A DNA stretch of 64,000 nt from positions 248,001 through 312,000 of the forward strand of contig JASJOG010000011.1 in the NCBI GenBank assembly GCA_030142905.1. Direction: 5' to 3'. A program made the position numbers and the translations under genes. Positions 45,261-56,107 of the stretch are shown here, piece by piece; position 1 is the stretch's first letter; each line of letters begins with the position of its first letter. Below the pieces are notes generated by a model. The model worked only from the letters and a program-made list of their open reading frames with translations. It was not told the origin of the DNA and did not search any database. Origin of the DNA: Heliopora coerulea (taxonomy: Eukaryota; Cnidaria; Anthozoa; Scleralcyonacea; Helioporidae).

Positions 45261-45515
45261 ATGGATGCTAGAATTTGCCTAGCTTTCGTCCAACGGACTC
45301 AGGACATCCTGAAGAAGTCCGAGGAAGCCCTGAATTTGCAGGACCAAAGTTCAGGAAATTTCAATAAACACCATGAGGTTTCCATGAAAAACCTTGGCTT
45401 TTTATGGAAATATCGCCACGCCAAGCTACAAAACTGGCTAAACCATGTTGTTACTCAGCAAAAAACTGACACAGAGGAGTCAAAAAGGGGGAAACCCATG
45501 CAGGAAATGCGATAA
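45261..45515 (+). CDS. possible small protein, 84 aa, unknown
   Basis: Uninterrupted ATG-to-TAA frame beginning MDARICLAFVQRTQDILKKS and continuing EEALNLQDQSS, with a charged tail ending in KRGKPMQEMR. The composition (K, E, Q, few repeats) and codon choice look more like protein than the surrounding AT-rich DNA. No signal peptide or membrane segment. No family was recognised and no splice partner was found; it could be a single-exon gene, an exon, or chance. About 100 bases downstream is another ATG-led stretch with a good donor (45616-45674). Confidence 0.3.
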   Translation: MDARICLAFVQRTQDILKKSEEALNLQDQSSGNFNKHHEVSMKNLGFLWKYRHAKLQNWLNHVVTQQKTDTEESKRGKPMQEMR

Positions 45516-45615
45516 GAAAAACACCAACCAAGCAGTTCAAAGCTATTCTTAAAGGCAACAAAAATTTCAAAAGAAAAAAAAACATTAACTTGAAATAGGA
45601 CTCTTACTTACCAAC

Positions 45616-45674
45616 ATGGCGGAGGTTAGGCAAAATGGCTTGGGCATTGCCAGATCGGTTCTACAATCTAAATA
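45616..45674 (+). CDS. possible short first exon
   Basis: ACCAACATGGCGGAGG has a good translation-start context; the frame reads MAEVRQNGLGIARSVLQSK and meets a donor, ATA|GTAAGT, at 45674-45675. No downstream exon was recognised. Only 59 bases, so chance cannot be excluded. Confidence 0.2.
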
Positions 45675-45782
45675 GTAAGTTAAAGAAATAATTTAATTCA
45701 CCTGGACTTATTCATCTAACTTCTAATTCGTAATATGTCTTCAGTTCAAGTCATGAACCACATCTAAAACTTATTTATGATA

Positions 45783-46312
45783 CAGTAGTTCCCCATTATC
45801 TCACACTCGGTTATCTCAAACCTATAGCTATCTCGAACACAATTTCCAGTTCTCTTGGTTTTGATCCATATTTATCAGTAATTTGCTATTGCATATCTCG
45901 AACTCGCTTATCTCGAATCCCCCGCTCTCTCTCAAACACTTTTCCTTCCCCCTTGATACAAATTCGGCCTTGTTTATCTCGAACAACCATTAAAAATGAC
46001 TTGCTGAGAGAGGAAGATGATGAAATGAACTATAAATAATGAGTATTAGTTGACATTTTTCAAGTTCGTTCCGGCTTCCTTTAACTGAACTGCTCAGATA
46101 CTCACAAATTGTCTCTGCTTAGAGTAGCAGATGTTGGTTTAACACTAGGTCTGAATAAAAGATATGCATCATGGATAACATACAGTTTGTAGCATTTCTC
46201 TCTTTTTTAATGAAATAATGTACGTTTCCTCGACCTCCCATTACCTTTAACGCCCGTTATCTCGAACTATTTTCCGTTTCCCTAGAGAGTTGGCGATAAC
46301 GGGAGACTATTG
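45783..46312. mobile_element. pogo/Tigger-like MITE, 530 bp
   Basis: Starts CAGTAGTTCCCCATTATCTC and ends GCGATAACGGGAGACTATTG; flanked by TA on both sides (45781-45782 and 46313-46314). Near the left end TTATCTCGAAC-like motifs recur (45811, 45836, 45895, 45908, 45976), and again at the right (46257). No ORF. The design, with TA duplication, CAGT ends and repeated subterminal motif, parallels the element at 666-2110. Confidence 0.75.
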
Positions 46313-46314
46313 TA

Positions 46315-47291
46315 CAGATAAAAGCATAGGTGTATAGAATAAGAGTGCTAAGGGGCTTCAGCCTACTCAGAAATAGCTGTGGCGGCTTAGCCCTCGTGAG
46401 ATTTTACATTAATTGATACATGATCCACGAATGGTAGGGTTACTGACGTGCTGGCTGGAGTAATACAACCGTCAAAGCCTTATTATTTCTTCAAGCCAAT
46501 AGTACCCATGACGCACCTGAGAAAATGAGCTAAATCCAACACCGAAATTTGAAATCTGAGCAACAAATCATTCACCAATCGTGGAGTCAGGTATTTCCAC
46601 TTTCGGTTTTAGCCTCCCCGGAAATAGAAAAACTACGCATATGGATAAAAGATAATGATGTATGGTGAACTGTGGTGATTGGTAGCTTTTATAACAAATT
46701 CTTTACATCGTTCAAGTGAACAAAGAAATTAGTGTCAGAGGAATTGAGACTTATTGAAATTATACTGAAATGTCCAGAAATCTTAGGTGTCTGATGATCC
46801 ACTGAAGCCGGGGTCATTTTGCCGACATTTGGTCAAGAGGGAAATCCTCTGGGACTTTCCTCCCATCCACAAAACTACCTCAACAAGGAAGGTTTTTTCA
46901 ATCCTTTCAGGCCTGTTGGGGTTTCCCGTTTGACGAGTAGAATCGCCTGGCGTTAGCCAAAGTAAAATTAATAAAGATGACCAATGCCGTCGTCAGGCGT
47001 CAAAGTGTTAACCGGTTCTAGTATAATGAAATAGTCATGTGATTTATCGAAAGTCGCAAGTAGTGATTGGCCAAAAATTACGTCATATTTCTCGATAATC
47101 ACCTGAGTACAGGTGAATGTAATAGCGAAGGTATTTACACAAAATGGTGGCTACCTTGGTAAATATTAACGAGAAATTCTTAAAAACACTCGTACACTAT
47201 TTTCGTTCAAATAATTACCTGCGAAACAATACTAAAACAATTATTCGGCTCAGGCGACGAAGTGCCGTAGCGAACCAAGGGGAGCTGGAAG
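46315..47291. other. no gene recognised
   Basis: No coding exon or repeat ends seen. It contains mixed unique-looking DNA of average composition. Confidence 0.35.
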
Positions 47292-47376
47292 GTAGTTAAG
47301 GTAAAAAGTTACCAACCTTTGAGCTTTTCACATTATTTAACACTGTCTATCCAGTATCCTATTTTAATACCATCGG
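47292..47376. repeat. second copy of the repeat at 118-256
   Basis: TTAAGGTAAAAAGTTACCAA followed by CACATTATTTAACACTGTCT and CCAGTATCCTATTTTAATAC, clearly related to the first copy but without the central inserted part. Followed by AT-rich low-complexity DNA up to about 47660. Confidence 0.55.
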
Positions 47377-48924
47377 AGGGCGTTTTATTGGGATGTCATA
47401 TAATAACGGGAGGTCAAAGTAAGGGGGTGTCAAATTGCGATGTGTAAAAATTATTTTATATAAATATAAAGATTACAATATTTGTATTTATTTATATATA
47501 TATATATATATATTTAATTTTTTTATTTATTATTATAAATATAATATAATATAATATAGTAATACAATATATCATTAATATTATTATTTATTTTTATTTT
47601 ATTTTATTTATTTTATTTATGTAAATAAAATATTTATATTTATAAAGATTACAATATGACTATTGTGATAGCATCGTAGGCTTCATTTTTGTTGTTGTTT
47701 AAGTTGGAAATAGGGGAGCCACAAGTATTAACCTGAGGTGGATCGATAGTGCTTAGTACACCTCAGTTTATGGTTAGCCTCGATGAAATGGTACCTGACT
47801 TTTCAAACAAGTCAAGCAAATTCTAGTTTAATTGCTAGTTTAATGAAATAATTGTATGTGCACTCAGTTTTATTACATATTAAATTCTTATTTCGCTCTG
47901 ACCAAGCGACGAACGAGCGAGGTTTGGGCGAAAAAACTGAAAGCAAATACTTTTCAGTATGGAGAGAGCAAACGAGGTTAATAATGAATTCGTTAAATGG
48001 GTTTTGGTTGCTTTGTTTCCCAGTTTCAACTGGATTTTCGTCGTCAGAATGGATGTTGCTGTTTACCTTACCTCATAACTTGTTCGTTTTGCTTCTGTTT
48101 CCACCAGTTGTACATTCATTTATTGTACTTTTACACAGTTAGCTTTAAAAAAAGTGGCCCTAATATTCCTGCACATTTTCTCATTTGGCATTTTTCAAGG
48201 TAGCTTCTTCTAAAATTTCATTAAAAATCAACTCGAAGATTTTCCCGCCAAAAACTTGCCAGTGCCAGTCCGGAATAAAAAACCGGTCTATTTTCGGTCA
48301 ATATCGTGAAATTTCGTACAGTTCGGCAACTAATAATTATGCGATATAAAACGAGCTTCCGCCAATAAATGCAAAACACTTGTCGTAGAACTAGAAATAC
48401 GTGCACGCAACAACCCCTCGCCCACCCTTCCAATATATCTCTCGAGAATCCAAGTAACAATGATAATTTTTCAAAATTCTCAAAAAAACAAATCCTCTTG
48501 ACTATAACAGGAAGAGAACATGCAATAAAAAAAATCCACACAGAATTTGGCCGCAAATAAACAACAATCCAAACTGGAAATTATTTTATATTTAGACTGC
48601 TTATACTCATATTTACGTCTTAAATTTCAATTCTGCTTTATTAAAACAAAAAGTTCGGTGAGAATAACGTTCAACGGCTTAACAAATGGTAAGATGTCCA
48701 TCCTTACAATCAAATTATTAAACAGTGAATGATAGGATCAATACCCTGAATTATTTGCGGGTTTATGGTAATTCGTGTCATTTTCCAATTAGACTTCTCA
48801 CTCACTTTGCCTCAAAGAAAGATTGTTTTATTAGATGACTAGACTTTCCGTCTAAAAAGTGGAGCATTCTCATAGGTTATCAAACGGATACCAGCATTAC
48901 GGACAGCATTCATCCGGAAGTACA
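47377..48924. other. AT-rich DNA, no gene recognised
   Basis: 47450-47660 is TATA/TTTATT low complexity. The rest has frames up to 111 codons on both strands with no recognised domain. Confidence 0.4.
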
Positions 48925-49867
48925 AGACTTTGGTGACGAAGATGAAACGAATTATGAAATCGACGAAGTAAACAAAGAAAACATGAACGAAATCTGCAGT
49001 TTTATCGCTGACCAAAAATCGGAAAATACAAAACATAAAACAAAATACGACAAGCAAACCTTGTGCAAGTTTTGTCGAAAGAATAACGAGAAAAGGGAAG
49101 TAAAAGACGTACTTTTTCCAAGGCAAAACATCAATAAAAAAGAAAAATGGCGTATAAACCTGCAACTCTTGCGTATTTTCAACTAAGCATTCAGTGGCAC
49201 CTCAACACAAAGGGTTTAACGGTAAATTTACACACAGACGACTTTAAACTTTCTTCAGAGGTTTTAAACTCCTGATGAAAGCATTACCGATCGAATACGG
49301 TAAAGGTCATCATGCACAAATCACTCTTGAAGTGAGAAAGACTGAAGCGGACAACTGTTTTGCCGAAGGATAATTTGGTGGCCAAAAACAAGTAGTTTTG
49401 CAGCGAGTTACCTGTTTATCTTGCATTTTTGTTTCGAGCCAGAAATACATCCTAACGTCTTCAGTGGGGCGACATTTCATAGGGAAAAAATCCTGATTGA
49501 GGCGATGAAATCTTTGTGTGGAAAGCGGAGAAAGCATCCAAAGATTGTCATGGCCTGGACAACTCTTCTGGATGATGACTGTTCTATCCCACTTCTCAAA
49601 CAATTGACCATGAACGCTGTCCGGTTAAATATTGCAAAATGTTCAAAAATAATCGTCGTACAGAGATGGATGAACCAGAATCTTCATTCTACTTTACCAA
49701 TAAACACCAGCAAAATCCAAGCGGTAATATTTCGTACAAGAGGTCTTCCTTAGGGAAGAATGAAGTCGGGAAGCTACTTTTGAAAGCTGCTCAAAACAAT
49801 TCCGTTCGCAGAACTTGTACTTCAAAGCTACTTGATTCAGACGTACCTGTGATTGTGCAGCTCAGGT
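48925..49867 (+). pseudogene. Crypton-type tyrosine recombinase relic
   Basis: A frame with NMNEICSFIADQKSENTKHK matches the N-terminal SAM-like domain of the recombinases abundant in cnidarian genomes (EF...Q.NENTK.KT...). After frameshifts and stops, KNNRRTEMDEPESSFYFTNK matches the C-terminal region before the catalytic core, and YKRSSLGKNEVGKLLLKAAQ then NNSVRRTCTSKLLDSDVP matches the NHSVRKT..S.LLD.GVP motif. His of HxxR is Asn here, and the catalytic Tyr region is lost after VQL. So it is inactive. It ends about 1 kb upstream of VWA5A. Assignment to Crypton/DUF3504 is by motif. Confidence 0.7.
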
Positions 49868-50357
49868 AAGTGGTTACCACAACGTGAAAAGTCCCAAGAT
49901 TTATACTAATCGACATCTTTTCAACTTCAGCGAAGAATGTCGTTTTAATACAGTTAGTCGCTTAGCAAATGTCCTGACAGCAAGCGAGTTTCCGTACGTC
50001 TCTTGTTCATATAAATCAGAAAGAACCAAGACAAAGCGTTGCTGCAAAAAGTGAACAGTTGGCAAATGCATATTCCAAGGAGCTAACTTTGAGAACTGCT
50101 CTGTCAAGTCATAAATTGTCCAGTTACTGAGGTGGCGAAACCAGCCGCAGGCACCAAGAAAGCCATTTTCGTTTGACGGTCTTAAATAATTTACTGGCTT
50201 CAGTGTCCAAATAATGTAAACAACTTGCGAGAGATCCATACAAGGGAAAAAATAACGAGACCAAATCGATTTGCTTCAATACGGTACTTAAGTACGGTTT
50301 GTTCAACAACATACTAGTCCCCGAGCTGGCACACGGCATTTTTGAGTGACCGGAATC

Positions 50358-50360
50358 CAT

Positions 50361-50392
<32 letters not shown>
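50358..50392. repeat. AT dinucleotide microsatellite
   Basis: About 16 TA units. It lies some 550 bases upstream of the VWA5A start and can mislead gene finding (Ile/Tyr frames). Confidence 0.85.
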
Positions 50393-50394
<2 letters not shown>

Positions 50395-50862
50395 ATACAT
50401 ACACAAGCGAAAATTTTTCTCCCTAGTAACCACGCGTGTAACAGGACTCCACGCACGTCAAAATTAGTACCCTCGCACTATGGGCGAGGGGATAATAAGT
50501 ATCCCACGCAGGTGCTGATTTCACGAAGTTTAGCGCATTTTCTTTCAGAAAGCAGATATTTATTCATTAAATACTTAAAAAAAAAGCTTCCGTGTAGCTG
50601 TACTGCGATTGAAACAAGAATTACATCATTTCAACCCCCAAAATACCTGAAAACACTCAGCTACGTGTGTGTTTGCGGGCGAGCTCAGTGGTTTCCCGGA
50701 AGCGTCGTCAGGTTGAAATTACTTCATTTATGTTTCTATTAGCCCACAACAAAGAATTGAGCAATTTTCTGTTTATTAATTTGGACATTAACATCGAAAC
50801 ATGAATGGAATTTACATCCTTTACTCTTGTTGACGTTAGCCTGTCCTCCCCTTCTTCACCAG

Positions 50863-50911
50863 ATTTTAATCTCACAACCTAAGCTTAAACTGTCAGCACT
50901 GCCAACTAGCA
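50863..50911 (+). other. probable 5' UTR start of the first VWA5A coding exon
   Basis: A strong pyrimidine tract and acceptor (CTGTCCTCCCCTTCTTCACC, then AG at 50861-50862) precede the ATG at 50912 by 49 bases. This implies an upstream non-coding exon that I could not place. Confidence 0.5.
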
Positions 50912-53900
50912 ATGCAGTCAGCAGGATTACTTATTCGTGGAAGAGAAGGGTTGGTTCCACTCAAAAGCATTTCAGTCCGCGCTTTTCTGAATGGTTTTAT
51001 CGTCGGCTTTCGTTCCAACCTTACCTACGAGAATAACTCGTCTGATCCTATTGAAGTGTTTTTTCGAACTCCCGTTGACGACTCTTACGCCGTGGTCGAC
51101 CTAGAAGCGGTTATAGATGGGAGGAAGATTCGAGCTAAGATACACGAGAAAGAAAAAGCGAGAGAAATGTACGAAGAAGCCATTGCCAGTGGGCGTACTG
51201 CCGCTTTTGCAGAAGAGAAAAAAGGTGACATCTTTAGTGTAGTTCTTGGCAATCTTCCTCCAGGTAAGAAAGCCGAGATTCGTCTTACAATGGTCGGTGA
51301 ACTAGAACTCGAAGCTGATGGATCTGTGAGATTCGTTCTTCCAACGGTCCTAAAACCCCGATATACTCCTGTTGGTGGTGCTGACCCCCTGGAGCCAATA
51401 GCCGACAGGGAAGAAAAGCCGGTCAAACATGCAGAAGGACCACTGTCATATAAATTTAATCTGGTGATTAATGGTTTAGAAGGTGTTGCTGATGTGGTGT
51501 CCCCATCACACAGGATCAAAACACAGACTGCTGGTGAAGTAATGAATGTTGGTCTGGAGGAGGATTGCCTAAAAGATATTGTGATCCTGGTCCGTCCTAA
51601 GGAACCTCACAAGCCAATGGTAATTGTGGAACCGGGTCTGTCTGATGGTGAAAATGATTTTGAAAAGAGTGCAGCAGTCATGGTGAGCTTCTTTCCAGAA
51701 TTCAAAGGTGACAAGTTGTGCACCCAAGCTGCATGTGAATTTGTGTTTGTGGTTGATCGTAGTGGTAGTATGCGGGGGCAGTACATCCATGATGCAGCAC
51801 AAACACTACTTCTATTCTTGAAAAGCATTCCAGAAGGATGTTATTTCAACATCATTGGGTTTGGAAGTTCATATCAAGAGCTTTTTCCTGAAAGTGTTCC
51901 TTACAACCAGGAGAACTTGGAGAAGGCAGCGAAACACGCAGAACATCTGCAAGCAGATCTTGGAGGAACTGAAATATTTGACCCTCTTAAGTATATCTTT
52001 GGCCTAGCCCAAATGAAGGGTCTGCCACGACAAGTGTTTGTGCTGACAGATGGAAGTGTCAGCAACACAGAGTCTGTGATAAAACTTGTTGCACAGAATT
52101 CTCATAATGCAAGGTATGACTTATGGCTAGGTAACAGATTAAGACCTGTGGAGGCCAAGAAGAGCATAGTGGGTTCTACCCAAGGTTTTTGTGACCTAGA
52201 GATCTTGTGTATTTGTATTCCAACTTTTGGCATCATTATTTTGTTATATTCTACAGCTAATATATGGTCTATGACCTGCTGCATTTGAGCTAGGTAGGAT
52301 AAAATATTATGCAATACATCATTGTGGGCATAAGCCCTCAACATTGCAAATAACCCCTTGTGCTACAATATTCAGTTAAATTTCAAAAACAACTGACTGA
52401 ATTTTCCCTAGTAAAAATATTTCATAATTCTTGTCAAGAATACTGAATTTGAAAATAAAGGCATTCCATGATGATAGGGTAAACACATCCTGAATACCAT
52501 TAGTACCTATATTTCGGCCCAACAAGGAGACGTGTACTGTACCTCTAAAGATATGGTACTATCTGGTGCTGAGTGTACCCAATGACATACCATCTACAAT
52601 TAAATGTACCCAAAACCTGCATAGCATCCATGCTTGTCCAATATTTCAATGTTAATATTTGAGATGCTACAGTTATTATTTGGTAAATTCAGGTTTGGGT
52701 GTAGCTTCTTTTTCTTTTAAATGACACTGTTGTATATAGCTTCCAAGCATTGAGATGCAGAAATATATGAACAGTTGTATTTCTGATTAAGGTACTTGAT
52801 ATATTATGTGAATTTTTCTGGACATTCCCAGGTGTTTTTCATTTGGAATTGGCTCTGGGGCATCCACCACACTTGTCAAGGGAATTGCTCAAGCTGGCAA
52901 TGGTACTGCTGAGTTTATCACAAGTGGAGAGAGAATGCAGCCAAAGGTATGAATAGAGTTAGTTGCTGTACCTTACTGAAATATTCAATTTTAATGTATA
53001 TTACAAGAGAAGCACTCCCCTTTTGCAATTTGACTTTTGTGCCCAAGGTCAAAGACTTTAACTGTAGTATTCAGTGGCATGTCATGAAATTGCTAAACAT
53101 TTCTAAATGAAACATATGGTACTGATGGTGCTCCTGTCATATAATCCCAGTGAAACTAATCTTCACTAAATGCATTACAGAAGATTTCAATTTTGAAATG
53201 TTCTATGCTTGAACTTGTTTGGTTTTAATGTAGTGTTTTATTAAAAACTGAGTGATTTGGAGTATATCCACAGCTTGGAAACCTCTACTTTCATTTATTG
53301 ATAAGAGTTCTTGGTCCCAACATCATAAAAATAGCAGGTAGTTATGAAATTGGGTATTGGGTGTAATTGTCAGAGTTTAAGTCCAATTATAATGTTGTTG
53401 AAGATATTTTTAAAAATTTAATGGAAAATTTCAACAAAAGAGTATTTATGGCTAATGCAAGTTTTAACTAATGTTAATGAAATAATAGTAGCCAAAACAA
53501 TGACAATTATATATCACTGGAATTACTGTGCATAATTTTGATCTAAGCCCTGAAAATTTTTCTATATTTTAGATGTTGGGATTATCAAATAGTAGATACA
53601 GTATTGCAATCAGGGGGATTTTTGGATGTAATTAATCCTGGAGATCCATTCATATGTTCTACATCAATTTTCTTGCACAAAAAACTGCATCAATGCATTT
53701 ATTCCTCACAAGTGTAATACCTTACTGCTACAGTTGGTCAACTAAAGATATTGGTTTGGTGATATCTGTTAAATATATGGCTCACTATGTGTCTTTTAGT
53801 CGGTGAATAAAGAGTCACACAACGTGTACATAATTTTATCAAGGTGTTATATAAACTATACGATGCTAACTTCCAGACAGAAGTTGTTGTTGTGTCTCTG

Positions 53901-56107
53901 TAGTCAGCTACTAGTCTCTGCCTATATAGAGAGGTCCAATTACACTATGTATTGAGAGATGTCTCAGTTAATTAATGCGAGACACTTCAATGGTATCTCG
54001 TTACACACTAACCCATGTTTTAAGTTGTTTATGGTGACTGCTTCAAAATTTCAAAACAGCATTTGGCTGAGACTTTTCCACCATATCATTTACAAGATCG
54101 TTAACATAACTGCTGAACTACATTGCCATGAATAGGAAAATACAGTTTTCAAATAGTTATAAACTAGTATTTCACTGTTGTCACAATGAACTATAATAAT
54201 ATGCTAGATCAGGTATCCATGGAATATTCAAAATTTAAAGAACATATGTTTGACCTGCAGTCATATGGACAGCCTCTTCAAATTAACAAATAAAAAATTG
54301 CTGAGTGGTCTTTGCTATGACAAAAACGCGAATGACGTCATTTCAACCGGAAAAATCCCTAGTAGAAAAACGAGATGTAGCCCAATGTTTTCAGGTATTT
54401 TTCCGGTTGAAGTGGCATCATACGTGTTTCTATCACAGTACTCAGAAACGAAAGCGATCCTCTTTGTTTTATAAAATAACAAAGGTTTTTTTAGTTTTCG
54501 TGACGCCATCCATGTCTTTGTACTCTAAAACAGATGCAATGACGTCAGCCGTATCTAAAACTCTGAGAGAAAATGAGGCTTGTCCAATCAGAGCGTGCGT
54601 CGGACGCCTTTTATTTTATAAAAGGCTATACTTGGGCTTCAGATAAAGTTTTAGGTCAGAGTAAATGTTACAATCTTTAGGCTATGGGCTTAGAGTTAGA
54701 CGTAGTGAACTTAAGTTTATCACCTTCAATTACTTGGATTTGATTTATCTATATGAGTAGCTTAATCAAGTTTTCACACTTAACCTACACTGCCGAAGTC
54801 AACTGAAAAAGTTGACTCGAGCGGGATTTGAACTCGCACCTTCAGGATACCGGTCCGCCGCTCTACCTGTTGTGCTATCGAGTCCACAGGGACTGGAGGC
54901 CATTCGTTTCATAATACTCTGAGGATGATTCTGAAAATAATCAAGTTTGTTTTTTGGGGGGTTTTTGGTTTGTTTGTTTTTTTTTATCTCAATTTAAGAC
55001 CACGTACAATTTGTTCTCATGAATATAAAACTTCCACACTAGGTGATCCGTTCATTGAAGAAAGCCATGCAGCCTGCAGTTACCGGTACAGAAGTCAAAT
55101 TCAGTCTCCCCTCTGGCTTTAGAGTCCAAAGAGCACCAGAAAATGTTCCACCTATTTTCGTTGGCGAGCGCACCGCAATTTATGGCCTTCTGAACCAGAA
55201 TCTCGTCGGCAAGCCAGAATTATCAGTTGAAGGGTCAATCAGCCTCTCTGGAGATTTACTCGGTGGAAAAATTGAGCACAAACTAAGTTGTAAAATTCCA
55301 GTTCCTGTACCCAGAGATGATCGGTCTGTTACCACTATCCACCATCTTGCTGGTAAAAGATTAATTAAAGAGATGGAATCGGACGAAAGGTGGAGAAGCC
55401 GTAAAGATGAGATAATCAAGCTGAGCTGTGACTCCAAAGTCATGTCCTCATTCACCAGTTTCATAGCCATAGATGAAGATCTTGAAAAGCCAGTGAAAGG
55501 CAGCATGGAGATCTGGGATATTCAAGCACCCTCGTTGGAATTCTCTCTATCTTCATTGGTATCGCATATAAACTATGCAGCTTGTGTTTCGTACGAGGAG
55601 AGGGGATTAGTCGAAAATGTTTCAAAGGCCAAATCGTTAAAAAAAAAGCGAAAAGGTTTCTCTCTTATATCTAGAAAGTCAAAAGGAAATAATCAAAAAT
55701 CTGCTGTTCCTACACTTGCTAAAGGTTCTTCAGAGGATAAGAAATGTCCACCTGTCGAAAAAAAATTGCCGCACTCATTTCAACCTGTAACAATGGAAGA
55801 ACTTGCAACCATCATTAGCCTGCAGTTAGCAAGCGGTGCGTGGTGTTTGACGACAGAACTGGCAACCGTGATTGGAAAGACTCAAGGCGACATCAAACTT
55901 GGCTGTCCTGTACCATGTGAAGGAGTGATGGAGACAGTATGGGCCACAGTTGTTGTCTTAACTTATTTGGAGGAGAAACAACCAGGTCTGAAAGACGAAT
56001 GGGAGCTGGTTGCTGCAAAAGCTGAATCATGGCTTATCAAGCAAAAATTGCCCGAGGGATGTTCTATGGCATGGCTGCGTGAAAAAAGTCTTTACATTGT
56101 ACGTTGA
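50912..56107 (+). CDS. VWA5A: VWA5A-like protein (VIT and VWA domains), complete
   Basis: Three exons: 50912-52113, 52832-52946 and 55043-56107, GT/AG borders in correct phase, 793 aa in total (human VWA5A is 786). Residues about 5-135 are a VIT domain (VPLKSISVRAFLNGFIVGF, NYEN-like YENNSSDPIEVFF, GNLPPGKKAEIRLTMVGELE). Residues about 275-440 are a VWA domain with a full MIDAS: DRSGS at 282-286, Thr353 in LGGTEI, Asp380 in LTDGS. The second exon gives CFSFGIGSGASTTLVKGIAQ, also typical of the family. A Lys-rich linker is near residue 635, and the C-terminus (GAWCLTTELATVIG, WATVVVLTYLE, EWELVAAKAESWL) matches the conserved VWA5A end. Probably cytoplasmic; function in the family is poorly known (the human gene is a tumour-suppressor candidate). 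An AATAAA is at 56543-56548. Confidence 0.93.
52947..55042 (+). other. second intron of VWA5A, with repeats
   Basis: Holds a palindrome-like repeat at about 54330-54425 (GACGTCATTTCAACCGGAAA and its complement), related to 50600-50680, and a tRNA-like sequence at 54814-54884. No coding exon. Confidence 0.5.
54814..54884 (-). tRNA. tRNA-like sequence (likely SINE or pseudogene)
   Basis: On the minus strand the acceptor GACTCGA pairs perfectly with TCGAGTC. The T arm is GCGAG-TTCAAAT-CCCGC with one mismatch, and the D region is TAGCACAACAGGTAGAGC. The anticodon arm (GGACCGGTATCC) does not form a normal five-pair stem with U33, so decoding is unlikely. The A and B boxes look usable by polymerase III. 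It lies inside a VWA5A intron on the opposite strand. Confidence 0.45.

Noticed and set aside
47852..48142. 96-codon plus-strand frame with hydrophobic C-terminus
   Set aside because: No domain, no splice context, and a second open frame overlaps it; hydrophobicity reflects T-rich DNA.
51085..51519. 144-codon minus-strand frame
   Set aside because: Shadow of the VWA5A first exon on the opposite strand.
53795..54012. Possible solo LTR (TGTGTCTTTTAG ... TCGTTACACA)
   Set aside because: TG...CA ends are compatible, but no flanking duplication, primer site or second copy was seen.
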